Positions 41,894 to 51,799 of a DNA stretch of 64,000 nucleotides are shown here, piece by piece. Both the position numbers and the translations under genes were made by a program. The notes beneath the pieces are model-generated. The model was not told where the DNA came from and did not search any database. It worked only from the letters and a program-made list of their open reading frames with translations. The stretch's first letter is position 1; each line of letters begins with the position of its first letter. Origin of the DNA: Azorinus chamasolen (Eukaryota; Mollusca; Bivalvia; Cardiida; Solecurtidae); assembly GCA_963576725.1 (NCBI GenBank), contig OY755241.1:3886062-3950061 (forward strand). Reading direction: 5' to 3'.

Positions 41894-41970
41894 TTTCAAA
41901 CAGTTTCGATCCAGATGAGACGCCGAGTAACTCGGCGTCTCATCAGGATCCAAACCGCTTGAGATTCATA
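41894..41970 (+). mobile_element. T4 hairpin, tips not found
   Basis: AGTTTCGATCCAGATGAGAC and GTCTCATCAGGATCCAAACC around GCCGAGTAACTCGGC. An isolated hairpin beside a complete T4. Confidence 0.7.
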
Positions 41971-42167
41971 AGATGTTTGATGCAAACAGATTTTTTTGCA
42001 AGAATCGAAGCGGCCGAAATCTGTTTTTATTGGAGACGATGTATCAACTCGTCCCTAGTTTATCTCACTAACACTTTAGGATTTCCTTTCGCCAGAGACA
42101 AGACGTCTGCTTCAATGCTTTTCTTTATTACCGGTAGTTTCCAAACAACGAATGATTTTATTTTTAA

Positions 42168-42385
42168 TTAACTCTTTCACTGCCAATGCCGCATCTGTGA
42201 TTACCTCTGAAAAACAGTTTGGATCCAGATGAGACGCCGAGTAACTCGGCGTCTCATCAGGATCAAAGCTTTTTGTTACCGTGAAAGCTTTTTGGAAACA
42301 AAAAATAAAGAAAAATGAAAAGAAAGGAAATTGTAGCAGACGACAAAGTTTGCAGACGACCCATATTTGGCAGCGAATGAGTTAA
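42168..42385 (+). mobile_element. T4 MITE, complete
   Basis: TTAACTCTTTCACTGCCAAT and TTGGCAGCGAATGAGTTAA; TTAA 42168-42171 and 42382-42385. Confidence 0.87.
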
Positions 42386-42629
42386 CCTTTGAACTAACGT
42401 GCTGCTAACGGACGATGCTTATTTGCAAGCAGTTTAGGACTAATTAATATTCGTGAATATTAGTATTCGTGGAGTTGTATAGATAAGATTCTGCAGTTTT
42501 CGTCTAACTGAAAAATTGCCTTGAAAAAATACATTATTGGAAAATAAGTTAATGCAAATTCACGAAACAATCAATTCATGTATAAATGTAGGGAAAAAGG
42601 GCTAATGACTTGTTGGATACTCCATTACT

Positions 42630-42888
42630 CTAACCCTTTACTTCATGAATATTCATGTAAGAAATAATGACGTAATGAATATTAATTAGATTAATTGTTA
42701 CTATAGCACATGTATGCAGGCATGTTTCGCCATGGGCAAAAAACCTGTAGAATGATATCTACATGTATATTACAACATAAGCAAATAGAGAAGACCCTGT
42801 TCAGACGGCTCCTTTAGGAGCCGTCTGATCTGGGTCTACTCTGTTTGCAAAGCCGTAGAAAGGCGTATTTATGACGTAAAATGTTTAA
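42630..42888 (-). mobile_element. T2 MITE, near complete
   Basis: Good T2 reference: CTAACCCTTTACTTCATGAA, AAGAAATAATGACGTAATGA, TGTAGAATGATATCTAC and the hairpin GAAGACCCTGTTCAGACGGC / GCCGTCTGATCTGGGTCTAC. Right tip ATGACGTAAAATGTTTAA. Confidence 0.86.
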
Positions 42889-43174
42889 AAAAAGTGAGGA
42901 TTAATATTCAATTAACCTTATCTGTTCCCCTAGCGACCTTCTTATCTATAACAAATACTGATTTTGACACTGTTTACTTAAACAAATTAATAGTAAATAC
43001 GATTACCTGGTCAGTAAGTTCTCATAGTCTCGTGCAAGTTCGATGGTCAATGATAACGGTGGTCACTTTGGTTTACTTGGACTTGTTTTGAATAATCAGT
43101 AACCTTCGTTACCAAAATATTCAATAAAGGGCAATACTGATCTGACTTATTATCTGGTTGTAATTGTTTGCTAT
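42889..43174. other. No recognised feature
   Basis: AT-rich unique-looking DNA; no element ends. Confidence 0.4.
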
Positions 43175-43597
43175 TATAGTAAATCCCCTCTTAACCGGAA
43201 TTCTAGTAGAGAAAAAATTAGATACATTTAGGCAGGTGGTTGCTTAATGCAGGATGAAAGTCATGCAGAAAGCTCATGTAGGAGCTTTCTGAATAATTTT
43301 CACACTGCATTAAATAACCCATTCCCTCATATTGACGACTTTTGACGACTCTGTAAAATTCACTTTATGAAACCATTGTGATAAATAGAGCATTGCTCCT
43401 ATAGGAGCAAATGCTCTATTTATCACAATGGTTTCAAACTACAAAATTCTAAAATTTTCCTTTTCTCTAGTTAATGTTCCTTTTCGGTAGATTTTTTAAA
43501 GAGGTAGGATCTAAAAATAGCCTATGAGGTAATGGGTTAAGCTGGCACCTGTCTCCACCTGTATTGTTTACTAGATTTAACGTCCAGTGTTACTGTA
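43175..43597. mobile_element. P3 MITE hosting T3
   Basis: Left TA-TAGTAAATCCCCTCTTAAC; right AACGTCCAGTGTTACTGTA. T3 sits at the GCATTAA of the right palindrome arm; after it the P3 sequence resumes TTAAGCTGGCACCTGTC. Confidence 0.83.
43314..43540 (+). mobile_element. T3 MITE inside P3
   Basis: ATAACCCATTCCCTCATATT; hairpin AGAGCATTGCTCCTATAGGA with one base missing in the left arm; right TTAA 43537-43540. Confidence 0.87.
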
Positions 43598-43630
43598 TAT
43601 GCCGATGTCACTGTATTTGTTTGACGAATT

Positions 43631-43722
43631 GTACAGCACACTCCCTTTAAAGTGACCACCCAAAACAGGTCTAATTCTGGACCGTAGAGGCAGATGGGAG
43701 CTTAATGCAGGACGAAAGTTGG
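43631..43722. mobile_element. P4 MITE left half
   Basis: TACAGCACACTCCCTTTAAA, GTGACCACC and GGGAGCTTAATGCAGGACGA. It breaks in the left arm after GAAAGTT; matching right-arm sequence resumes near 44190. Confidence 0.65.
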
Positions 43723-44185
43723 ATGGTTTTTGGTGATTGTGGCTAACTGAACGCCCCAAAGAGAGAAGGGAGCAGAAACAGCGAAACCCGGGCGAGATGC
43801 TCTACTCTTATTATCGATAGAGTTCCTCTGGTCCTTTTAGATGCCCAGTTTTATTCATTTATTTCTCCTAAGTGTACAAAATGACACTAGAATTCAACAT
43901 ATATAGAATACAATAATTTTGCACACTGCCACTCTTCAAACGAGTTATAAGAGACTAATACATTCTTAAAACTAACATTTTGTACATAAACTTTGAAAGC
44001 TACGACGACCGATGATAAGAAGTTATCCACTTAGATCCAAGCAAATTGTTACTTGCAAAAGTCAAATTGGATTGAGTGATGTTGGAACCTACAATGATTT
44101 GGGTCCGAGATTTTGAATAAAAAGGTAGGTGGCATATAGGCACGTAACTAAATCAGTGTAAAGCACTGATACAAAGTCTGATCCG
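43723..44185. other. Unassigned insert between P4 halves
   Basis: About 460 bases with no recognised ends or coding potential, lying between a P4 left arm and a P4-type right part. It may be an insertion into one P4. Confidence 0.35.
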
Positions 44186-44496
44186 AAAGTAATGCAGTAA
44201 GCTCATATAGGAGCTGCATTAACCCATTCCCTCCTAGACTATATTTGGACCCAATCTCTTTGAATAAATCTACCGAAAAGGAGCATATACTACCGAACAG
44301 GGAACATTTTAGAATTGTGTAGTTTTGAAACCATTGTGATAAATACAGCGTTTGTTTATCACAATGGTTTCAAAAGGTGACTTTTACAGAGGCATAAAAA
44401 GGCATTAGTAGGGGGGAATGAGTTAAACCATCCCCTGCTTATAAAGATAGCTATGTTTCTTCATCAAGTGGTCGTTTTAGAGATGTTCTGTCCGAA
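44186..44496. mobile_element. P4 MITE right part hosting T3
   Basis: GAAAGTAATGCAGTAAGCTC, ATAGGAGCTGCATTAA, then T3, then ACCATCCCCTGCTTATAAAG and AGTGGTCGTTTTAGAG. Confidence 0.72.
44219..44426 (-). mobile_element. T3 MITE inside P4, palindrome mostly lost
   Basis: TTAA 44219-44222 and 44423-44426. The hairpin is reduced to GATAAATACAGCGTTTGTTTATC. Confidence 0.84.
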
Positions 44497-44619
44497 TTAA
44501 GTTTAGATTCAGTAATCTTTTTTCTTGCTGTAGAACTGTTAGTCTGATAAAATCCAAATTTGGAATCTATGTTTACTGACTATGTGTCAAACAGTCCATG
44601 TGTCAAACAGATTGGATAG

Positions 44620-44912
44620 CTTGACTTGAAGGTAGGTGTTTGCTTAATGCAATGCAGGGCGAATGTTATTTAGACAACTTCTACAAGATCGTTCTGCATT
44701 ATTTTTGCCCTGCATTAACCAATCATTGTGATAAATACGGTAGAGCATTTGCTCAATTTATAACAATGGTGTCAGAACTTCACAATTATAAAACAAAATA
44801 ATTTTTTCTAGTAAATGCTCCCTTTTTGGTAGATTTATTCGGAGATACGATGTAAAAATAGCATATGAGGGATGTGGGTTAACACGGTCGCTTTAGAGGG
44901 ATTTAATTGTAC
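44620..44912. mobile_element. P4 MITE hosting T3
   Basis: GTGTTTGCTTAATGCAATGC, GCATTATTTTTGCCCTGCAT arms, then T3, then ACACGGTCGCTTTAGAGGG and AATTGTA. Confidence 0.7.
44716..44882 (+). mobile_element. T3 MITE inside P4, left end deleted
   Basis: Starts at the host GCATTAA but jumps straight to CATTGTGATAAATACGGTAG; right tip GATGTGGGTTAA. Confidence 0.78.
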
Positions 44913-45186
44913 AGTTGAACTTCGATATCTCGAACTCGGATAATTCGAACATCGAACTAAAGGCTCGGTCCTGATAAAATTTACCACTACGCACACCTAA
45001 AACATATGTGACAGCTTGATACAGGTCTAAAGTAATGCTAAAAGCTCTTGTATGGGTTTTCAGCATTACTTTAGACCTGCGTTAAGCTGTCAAAATTCAG
45101 AAAATGCACAGATTAGAAATCGGATAACTCGAATTTCTGTTGTTTGTATGATCTGTTGAAGTTCGAGATATCGAAATTCAACTGTA
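44910..45186. mobile_element. P2 MITE, complete
   Basis: Reference P2: TA-CAGTTGAACTTCGATATCT to GATATCGAAATTCAACTG-TA. Subterminal CGGATAA(T/C)TCGAA repeats. Palindrome AGCATTACTTTAGACCTGCG and its partner. Confidence 0.88.
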
Positions 45187-45208
45187 GTTATATAAATGAA
45201 TATACATG

Positions 45209-45542
45209 TACAGTTGAACTTCGATAAGTCGAACTTCAAGGGGTCGTACAAATTAGTTCGAGATAACAGATGTTCGAGTCATCCGATTTCTCATCTGAAC
45301 GATTTGTCAAGACCACTGCTTAATACATGTCTAAAGTAATGCTGAAAGCTCCTGTAGGACTCCTGTAGGAACTTTCAGCATTACTTTAGAATTGTATTAA
45401 GCTGCCACATGTGTTTTTAGATATCTGTAGCGATACATTTTGGAGCAATTCTGTAGTGTTAGTTTTGGAAGGACTGGACTTTTTGTTCGAGTTATCTTGA
45501 AGTTCGAGTTATCCGAGTTCGAGATATCGAAGTTCAACTGTA
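45209..45542. mobile_element. P2 MITE, complete
   Basis: TA-CAGTTGAACTTCGATAAGT to ATATCGAAGTTCAACTG-TA, in the opposite orientation to its neighbour only 22 bases away. The centre has a duplicated CTCCTGTAGGA. Confidence 0.88.
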
Positions 45543-46094
45543 TTTTTCATTTTGATGGATGTATCTGTCAGAAGTATGTCGATGTGATCCGTAGAAAAAT
45601 GATTTATGACGCAAACAGTGCATTCCCTGATTATGAACCCTCTGAACTGCATCTTCACTGTCTGCCAATGTCTCTTGTAAGGACACGAGACATAAGTGAG
45701 CTAAGGGACCCCATAAATCATCAATGATCGTACCCGAGACACCTTGTTATCATTTATGATAGAAACTTAGAAAAAAATCCGTATGTAAATATGCTAATTG
45801 TAGACGTTTAATATGAAATACGAAATCGTTGAACTATGATTCAAATTTCATTTTTCAAAATGTTTTTCTCTTGTTATCACTTTGATCACACAGTGTTCAG
45901 TCATCCAACTGAAGACCAGTGCAGAGGAGGTGCAAAGGTTTAAATTTACACAGATTCGCACTGTGACACACTACAGCCAGCATTGTTAAATGACAGATAT
46001 GAAGATTATAAATGAATTATTTGCTACTGAAGGATATTAATCATATTCTGTACATTTTTCATTTATCCCTTTGATTGATATATTATAGAGACGG
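45543..46094. other. Unassigned, possible host exon
   Basis: No MITE. Contains the exon candidate at 45572-45676 and a coding-like CHFDHTVFSHPTEDQCRGGA near 45890-45945 (in frame to a stop, partly flanked by AG). Confidence 0.35.
45572..45676 (+). CDS. Possible isolated host exon
   Basis: 105 bases, exactly 35 codons without a stop, between ATCTGTCAG and GTAAGG, phase 0 at both ends. Reads KYVDVIRRKMIYDANSAF... ending CLPMSL. No homology recognised and no neighbouring exons proven. Confidence 0.25.
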
Positions 46095-46490
46095 GTCTTT
46101 AACGCCCCTGCAGACAGAGTACGCACAGATAAGATGCCTACATTTAAACATTTTCAAGAATAGCTCTCTTATGTCTCCACCAAACTATATTCCGTGACTA
46201 CTCTTTAGAATCGTCTCGAAGAGACGATTCTAAAGAGTTGTCACAGAATATAGGGTTTGGTGGAGTATGATGATTTTAGTAGTTGGGTACGCACCTCTAT
46301 CTATAGCTCTGATCTGACATTGTATACCCAGATCAGACGGCTTCTGTAGGAGCTGCCTGATCATGATATGCTCTGTTTGCGTGTAAAATAATATAGATAT
46401 GATTATATAGTTTGTGCCACGGTTAAAAACTTGCCTTGTGCTTAATCGACATCACAAATATTCATGCTGTCATTATCATTATTTCATACA
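46095..46490 (+). mobile_element. T2 MITE hosting an L element
   Basis: CTTTAACGCCCCTGCAGACA on the left, ATACCCAGATCAGACGGCTT after the insert, and ATTCATGCTGTCATTATCAT further right. Confidence 0.65.
46122..46312. mobile_element. L-family MITE with long hairpin
   Basis: CGCACAGATAAGATGCC left, TACGCACCTCTATCT right. The perfect centre TAGAATCGTCTCGAAGAGAC and its partner; outer arms CTCCACCAAACTATATTC / GGGTTTGGTGGAG. Confidence 0.8.
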
Positions 46491-46514
46491 AGAATTAAAG
46501 GATAAACGTGTTCA

Positions 46515-46722
46515 TTAACCCTTTCCCTGTTCTATATTTATTCCAAATTTCAATATCTACTGAATATTCATGGACAAAATAGTTGTAATGAAATGTGGAA
46601 GAAGGAACATTTTAGCAATTTTAACCAGTGCCGAAACAGATCTTTCAAATTCAACTAGCAAACAGAGAAAAATTCTATTTGCAAATGCGTGAAAACACGT
46701 TTATATGAACGAAAGGGTTTAA
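46515..46722 (-). mobile_element. T1 MITE, hairpin deleted
   Basis: TTAACCCTTTCCCTGTTCTA and CGAAAGGGTTTAA. Between AGCAAACAGAGA and TTTGCAAATGCG only AAAATTCTA remains. Confidence 0.85.
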
Positions 46723-46814
46723 GCAATCTCAAAGATAGATAAGTTTCAATTGTCACATGATCTCTATATTTATCCAGATATATACTCCTCATGTGCTTTG
46801 AAAAGTGTTGCCTG

Positions 46815-47005
46815 TAGTTGAACCTGTCTTAAGCGGTCATTCATTTATTGAACACAGGAGTTTTAAAAAACAGGTGGGTGCTAATGCATGGCAGAAGTAA
46901 AGCAGAAAGCTCCTAGGAGCTTTCTGTGTTACTTTCGGCCTCCATTAAGCAACCACCTGCCTGACAGAAGCATAATTAGACTTTTTTGATGACCGCTTAA
47001 CTGTA
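46815..47005. mobile_element. P5 MITE, complete and uninterrupted
   Basis: TAGTTGAACCTGTCTTAAGC to GATGACCGCTTAACTGTA; arms AGTAAAGCAGAAAGCTCC and GGAGCTTTCTGTGTTACT. It serves as the empty-site reference for 12867. Confidence 0.83.
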
Positions 47006-47101
47006 TTCGAAACCTTATTTTCTCCATGTTTGATTTATTTCGCTCACTGTCAGTCATGTGATCACAATTGCAAACTGCTATATCTTTATAGAAACCGAAT
47101 A

Positions 47102-47137
47102 TACAGCAAAACTCCTCTATTGCGACCACTTAATTTA
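47102..47137. mobile_element. P4 left tip, cut by T3
   Basis: TACAGCAAAACTCCTCTATT, GCGACCACTTAATTTA; T3 begins at the next TTAA. Confidence 0.7.
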
Positions 47138-47348
47138 TTAACCCATTCCCTCATATTGACGCATTTAACGCCTCTGTAAAAGTCACGTTTTGAAACCATT
47201 GTGATAAATCGAGTATTAAATTTGCTCCTATGGAGCAATGGTTTAAAAATTTTTTTCTAAAAGCTCCTTTTTCTGAAGTAAATGTTTCTTTTTGGTAGAT
47301 TTATTCAAAGAAGCTGGATCTAAAAATAAACTATGAGGTAATGGATTA
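47138..47348 (+). mobile_element. T3 MITE
   Basis: TTAACCCATTCCCTCATATT to GAGGTAATGGATTAA. The right hairpin arm is deleted (TTGCTCCTATGGAGCAATGG). Confidence 0.85.
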
Positions 47349-47379
47349 ACATAGGAGTGTGTAAAAAGAGTATGTGTTA

Positions 47380-47629
47380 CTAACCCTTCGCTTGCTGAAT
47401 TTTAAAATACATTTCTCCTTCTTTACCCATGCCCTGTTGTATAATAACATATATCTTCACTGTGTACAAGTATTTCGCTGTGCAATCACTGCTGTGGAGT
47501 GCACTGGTTGCACAATCAATTTGTAAATAGTGCAGACCCTGATGAGACAGCTCCTGCAGGAGCTGTCTCATCTGGGTCTTCACTATTTACAGGTAGGTAT
47601 ATTGACGTGAATAGCAAGCGAAGGGTTAA
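47380..47629 (-). mobile_element. T5 MITE, complete
   Basis: Inverted relative of 12399-12648: CTAACCCTTCGCTTGCTGAA to AGCAAGCGAAGGGTTAA; the hairpin around TCCTGCAGGA is perfect apart from the usual arm differences. Confidence 0.87.
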
Positions 47630-47651
47630 ATCACCTAGCATCTCCTCGCTG

Positions 47652-47725
47652 TGGTTCGAATACATTTCCATTTGAGGAAGCCTTCCAAAGTTCTGGTTTG
47701 TGGTAGGTCGGTGGTTCTACCCGGA
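47652..47725 (+). mobile_element. SINE-like fragment
   Basis: GAGGAAGCCTTCCAAAGTTC and GTAGGTCGGTGGTTCTACCC, a phrase I associate with a repeated molluscan SINE. No clear ends. Confidence 0.4.
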
Positions 47726-47741
47726 CGGTAGACAGTGCAAT

Positions 47742-48073
47742 TTGTGGTGGTGGATTGGCCTACTTGTTGAGCGTTGAGCTGATAACACAGGGTCCGGGGT
47801 TCGAATCCCGGCTGGCCCAGATCGAAATTTCAGAGACGCTTTTCAATGTCTCCCACCCGCACGAGGTTGCCTCCTCAGGGGTTAAAATGGGTAGCTGTGA
47901 TGGTCACTAGCCGGTATAGCGGCTTCATAATTGCGCCATATGATAGCAGTGCTCATTAGTGTAGGCGAATGACTCTGTGACCAGGGGAGTAAATGTACAA
48001 TCGACTGAGCGGTTCTTCGGACTGAAAGTAGACTATAACTAGGTACTGAACATTTTTTTTAAAAAAAAAAAAG
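47742..48073 (+). mobile_element. tRNA-derived SINE with A-rich tail
   Basis: tRNA-like head 47742-47818 with B box GGTTCGAATCC (47798-47808), body CAGAGACGCTTTTCAATG, 3' end ACTATAACTAGGTACTGAAC, then T8/A12. The head differs from the other two copies while the body matches, so the family may have exchanged tRNA heads. Confidence 0.8.
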
Positions 48074-48138
48074 TTGTTCGAGACGGACAATCTTCTGTGG
48101 TCTTCAGCTATCTGTAATGTGCTGTGACTGAAATGCCT

Positions 48139-48400
48139 TTAACATTTTCGCTGCCAATGTCGCATTAGCGATTACCTGTGCAAACGATTTGGATCAAAAT
48201 GAGATGCCGAGTAACTCGGTATTGATTGCCAACCATCACAATAAAACGGGACCAATAGTCCAGGTATATACTAGACGCCAAGTTACTCGGAGTTTTAGCA
48301 GGATCCAACTGCGTGTCCTTAAACAATTAATCTACAAATTGAAGCAGACAACACTTATTAATTATCCAGACGCAAAAATAGGGGGCCTACTGAATTTCTG
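48139..48400 (+). mobile_element. T4 MITE, hairpin disrupted
   Basis: TTAACATTTTCGCTGCCAAT left end; arms GAGATGCCGAGTAACTCGG and GCCAAGTTACTCGGAGTTTT are separated by about 50 extra bases. The right tip is lost. Confidence 0.65.
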
Positions 48401-48470
48401 AACATTGCTTTCGAGTGCATATATATCTGTGTTTTACTGGTTTGTATATTGTATGAAATGCTTTAGTTCT

Positions 48471-48552
48471 AGGGCCTCAATGTAGGTTAGTCATTATGAC
48501 TAATTGAGCTACCCTCGTTAAACAAAGTATTTAATTCATTCATTTCATTCGC
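48471..48552 (+). mobile_element. LINE 3' end with (ATTC)n tail
   Basis: GGGCCTCAATGTAGGTTAGT, GAGCTACCCTCGTTAAACAA and AGTATT followed by ATTCATTCATTTCATTC. Confidence 0.7.
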
Positions 48553-48619
48553 TTAGTTTTATTGTTACTCATTTTTATACGCCCACCTAATAAAGGTGGT
48601 CGTATATTGTCGTGGCCCT

Positions 48620-48665
48620 GTCCGTCCGTCCGTTCGTTCGTTCGTTCGTTCGTTCGTTCGTCCGT
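48620..48665 (+). repeat. (CCGT)n/(CGTT)n microsatellite
   Basis: GTCCGTCCGTCCG then repeated TTCG units, between the element start and the tandem core. Confidence 0.88.
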
Positions 48666-48674
48666 CAACATTTT

Positions 48675-49975
48675 GTTTGTCCGCTGTTTTCTGGGAAAAC
48701 TATTTGACAGATATTAATGAAACTTCACACAAATGTTAAATGCATCAAGATCTGAAGCTGAGTTGATTCTGAGATTCATTTGATATTTCATTTCAGAGTT
48801 ATGGCCCTTGTCCTTAAAAAATATTCAAAGTTTGTCCGCTGTTTTCTGGGAAAACTATTTGAGAGATATTAATGAAACTTCACACAAATGTATAATGCAT
48901 CAAGATCTGAAGCTGAGTCGATTCTGAGGTTCATTTGATTTTTCGTTTCAGAGTTATGGCCCTTGTCCTTAAAAAATAATGCAAATACATGCAAATAGTT
49001 TGTCCGCTGTTTTCTGGGAAAACTATTTGAGAGATATTAATGAAACTTCACACACATCTTTAATGCATCAAGATCTGAAGCTGAGTTAATTCTGAGGTTC
49101 ATTTGATTTGTCGTTTCGGAGTTATTGCCCTTGTCCTTAAAAATTATGCAAATAGTTTGTCCGCTGTTTTCTGGGAAAACTATTTGAGAGATATTAATGA
49201 AACTTCACACAAATGTTTAATGCATCAAGGTCTGAAGCTGAGTCGATTCTGAGGTTCATTTCATTTTTCGTTTTGGAGTTATAGCCCTTTTACTTAAAAA
49301 ATAATGCAAATACATGCAAATAGTTTGTCCGCTGTTTTCTGGGAAAACTATTTGACAGATATTAATGAAACTTCACACAAATGTTTAATGCATCAAGATC
49401 TGAAGCTGAGTTGATTCTGAGGTTCATTTGATTTGTCTTTTCAGAGTTATGGCCCTTGTCCTTAAAAAATATGCAAATAGTTTGTCCGCTGTTTTCTGGG
49501 AAAACTATTTGAGAGATATTAATGAAACTTCACACAAATGTTTAATGCATCAAGATCTGAAACTGAATTGATTCTGAGGATCATTTGATTTTTCGTTTCA
49601 GAGTTATGGCCCTTGTCCTTAAAAAATAATGCAAATAGTTTGTCGGCTGTTTTCTGGGAAAACTATTTGAGAAATATTAATGAAACTTCACAAAAATGTT
49701 TAATGCATCAAGATCTGATGCTGAGTCAATTTTGAAGTTTATTTGATTTTTCGTTTCGGAGTTATTGCCCTTTTACTTAAAAAAATGCAAATATATGCAA
49801 ATAGTTGTCTGCTGTTTTCTGGCAAAACTGTTTGACAGATATTAATGAAACTTCATCCACATGTTTAATGCATCAAGACATGAAGCTAAGTCGATTCTGA
49901 GGATCATTTGATTTGTTGTTTCGGAGTTATGGTCCTTGCACTTAAAAAAATAATGCAAATCTATGCAAATATGAG
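48675..49975 (+). repeat. Eight-unit tandem core, alternating 156- and 168-bp units
   Basis: TTTGTCCGCTGTTTTCTGGG starts at 48675, 48831, 48999, 49155, 49324 and 49481, with variants at 49639 and 49804. Spacings are 156, 168, 156, 169, 157, 158 and 165. The longer units carry an extra ACATGCAAATA-type segment. Confidence 0.88.
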
Positions 49976-50439
49976 GATGGCCATAACTTTTTCATTTGAA
50001 ATGATATTTACTTCAATTTGTTTATATGGTTAAACCTTAATGTGAATTTACACATATATTGCGGGGGTTTTGATATGTCATTTTATTCTAAAGTTATGGT
50101 CCTTGAACTTATAAATGAAACTTAACACAAATGTTTTAAGCAGAGTTATGGCCGTTGCACTTTACAAAAATCTGCAAAAATGAGGATTAGCTGTAACTTT
50201 TTTATTTAATAAGATATTCACTTCATTTTTTTAAAAAATAGTATGACCTTAATATGGAAATCAAGATCTGAAGCACAGATTAGAAAATGTCAACACTTAT
50301 AAGGCATGTTGAATCAGAGAAAGTTTGCAAGTGGGCGTATTATGTACCGTATGCGGTACTCTTGTTTTAGTTTGCTCTTGAATGTTTTTATCGTTTGTAT
50401 GCTAGACATTATTTGTCTCCATTAATACAGAAAATCAGA

Positions 50440-50520
50440 GTGAATCTACCAGCTTTAATCTGGATGAGACGCCAATTGCTTTGGTGCTTCATCTTAAAAG
50501 CAACTGTTTGTATGGTATAT
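50440..50520 (+). mobile_element. T4 hairpin relic
   Basis: AATCTGGATGAGACGCCAAT and TTGGTGCTTCATCTTAAAAG keep the hairpin shape with many changes. Confidence 0.45.
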
Positions 50521-50817
50521 CCGCTAAATAACACCTAACGTTTTTAAATAGCCTTTCATTTTGATTCCATGCATATGTACAATAGCTGGTGAATATACGT
50601 TACCACACAGCGTCTGATCGTGGTTGGACCCAATGTCATTGCGATATGGGGCCAACTTTGCGCTGACGACCTGTGGGATCTGGGTAAAACCTTGAAATAT
50701 TATAGACCCTATGCTAACCATTAAGTAAAACTTTCATTCTACCAGTAACCATATGAATCTTAAAGATGCATGTAGCTTTTGCTAGATTGTTTTTAATGTG
50801 CTTGTTTATATGTTACT
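50521..50817. other. No recognised feature
   Basis: Unique-looking sequence, probably LINE 3' UTR at its right edge. Confidence 0.35.
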
Positions 50818-50902
50818 GTTGAGGGCCTCATGGAATATTGATTTTATCAAATGAGTTCTCTCGTTAAATAAAGTCTTTATTATTATTATTATTATTATTA
50901 TA
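50818..50902 (+). mobile_element. LINE 3' end with (ATT)n tail
   Basis: TTGAGGGCCTCATGGAATAT, GAGTTCTCTCGTTAAATAAA and GTCTTT then (ATT)n. Confidence 0.72.
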
Positions 50903-50924
50903 CTGCTTACCAACCGAGGACACG

Positions 50925-51177
50925 TTAAACCCTTCACTGTACGAATATTAATGACAAACAAAATAAATATAACAAACTATGACACCATGGATATCAATGT
51001 GATGAATTTTTATACCGGCATATCAAACACAGGACACAGAACAGTAGAATTAGATATATTTATTCCATAAGCAAGCAGGACGGACCATGATCAGACGGAT
51101 CCTACAGGAGCCGCCTGATCTGGGTCTACTATGTTTGTCATGGTGTTTAACGGCGTATTTATGGAGTACAGGGTTAA
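50925..51177 (-). mobile_element. T2 MITE
   Basis: TTAAACCCTTCACTGTACGA; hairpin GACCATGATCAGACGGATCC and its partner; right TTAA 51174-51177 is shared with the next element. Confidence 0.83.
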
Positions 51178-51799
51178 CCCTTTAAATAGGATTACTTTCT
51201 TCAATAGTCTTCAGCATTTTACTTGATGAAATTCCATGTAAAATTAGTGACGTATTCATTTAGCTGAACATCGGCATATAACTAGATATCTTCTAACAAA
51301 TCAGATCTATATTATCCAATAAACAAACAGAACAGACCCTGATCAGACCTGGGTACAGAACAGACCCTGATCAGACCTGGGTACAGAACAGACCCTGATC
51401 ACACCTGGATACAGAACAGACCCTGATCACACCTGGGTACAGAATAGACCCTGATCACACCTGGGTACAGAACAGATCCTGATCAGACCTGGGTACAGAA
51501 CAGATCCTGATCAGACCTGGGTACAGAATAGACCCTGATCAGACCTGGGTACAGAATAGACCCTGATCACACCTGGATACAGAACAGACCCTGATCAGAC
51601 CTGGGGACAGAAAAGATCCGGATCAGACCTGGGTACAGAACAGATCCTGATCAGACCTGGGGATAGAAAAGATCCTGATCAGACCTGGGTACAGAACAGA
51701 CCCTGATCACACCTGTGTACAGAACAGATCCAGATCAGACCTGGGTCTTCTCTGTTTACAAACGCGTCACTGGGCTGCTATTTCATGAAAAAGTGTTAA
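51174..51799 (-). mobile_element. T2 MITE whose hairpin became a minisatellite
   Basis: TTAACCCTTTAAATAGGATT, AATCAGATCTATATTATCC and AACAAACAGAACAGACCC precede the array; CCTGGGTCTTCTCTGTTTAC and AAAAAGTGTTAA follow it. Confidence 0.75.
51325..51747 (+). repeat. 28-bp minisatellite, 15 copies, built from the T2 hairpin
   Basis: The unit ACAGAACAGACCCTGATCAG + ACCTGGGT contains both hairpin arms with the centre missing. Variants (TAGACC, GATCCT, CACACC) are scattered among the copies. Confidence 0.88.

Larger units (their letters stand above)
48577..50366 (+). mobile_element. Pearl/HINE-like Helitron-derived element
   Basis: Starts TATACGCCCACCTAATAAAG; then a (CCGT)/(CGTT) microsatellite, a tandem core, AT-rich DNA, then GTGGGCGTATTATG and the terminal hairpin GTACCGTATGCGGTAC before CTTGTTTTAG. 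Short inverted ends, microsatellite, tandem core and 3' hairpin are the plan of bivalve pearl elements, now classed as nonautonomous Helitron/Helentron relatives. It has no coding capacity. Confidence 0.78.
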
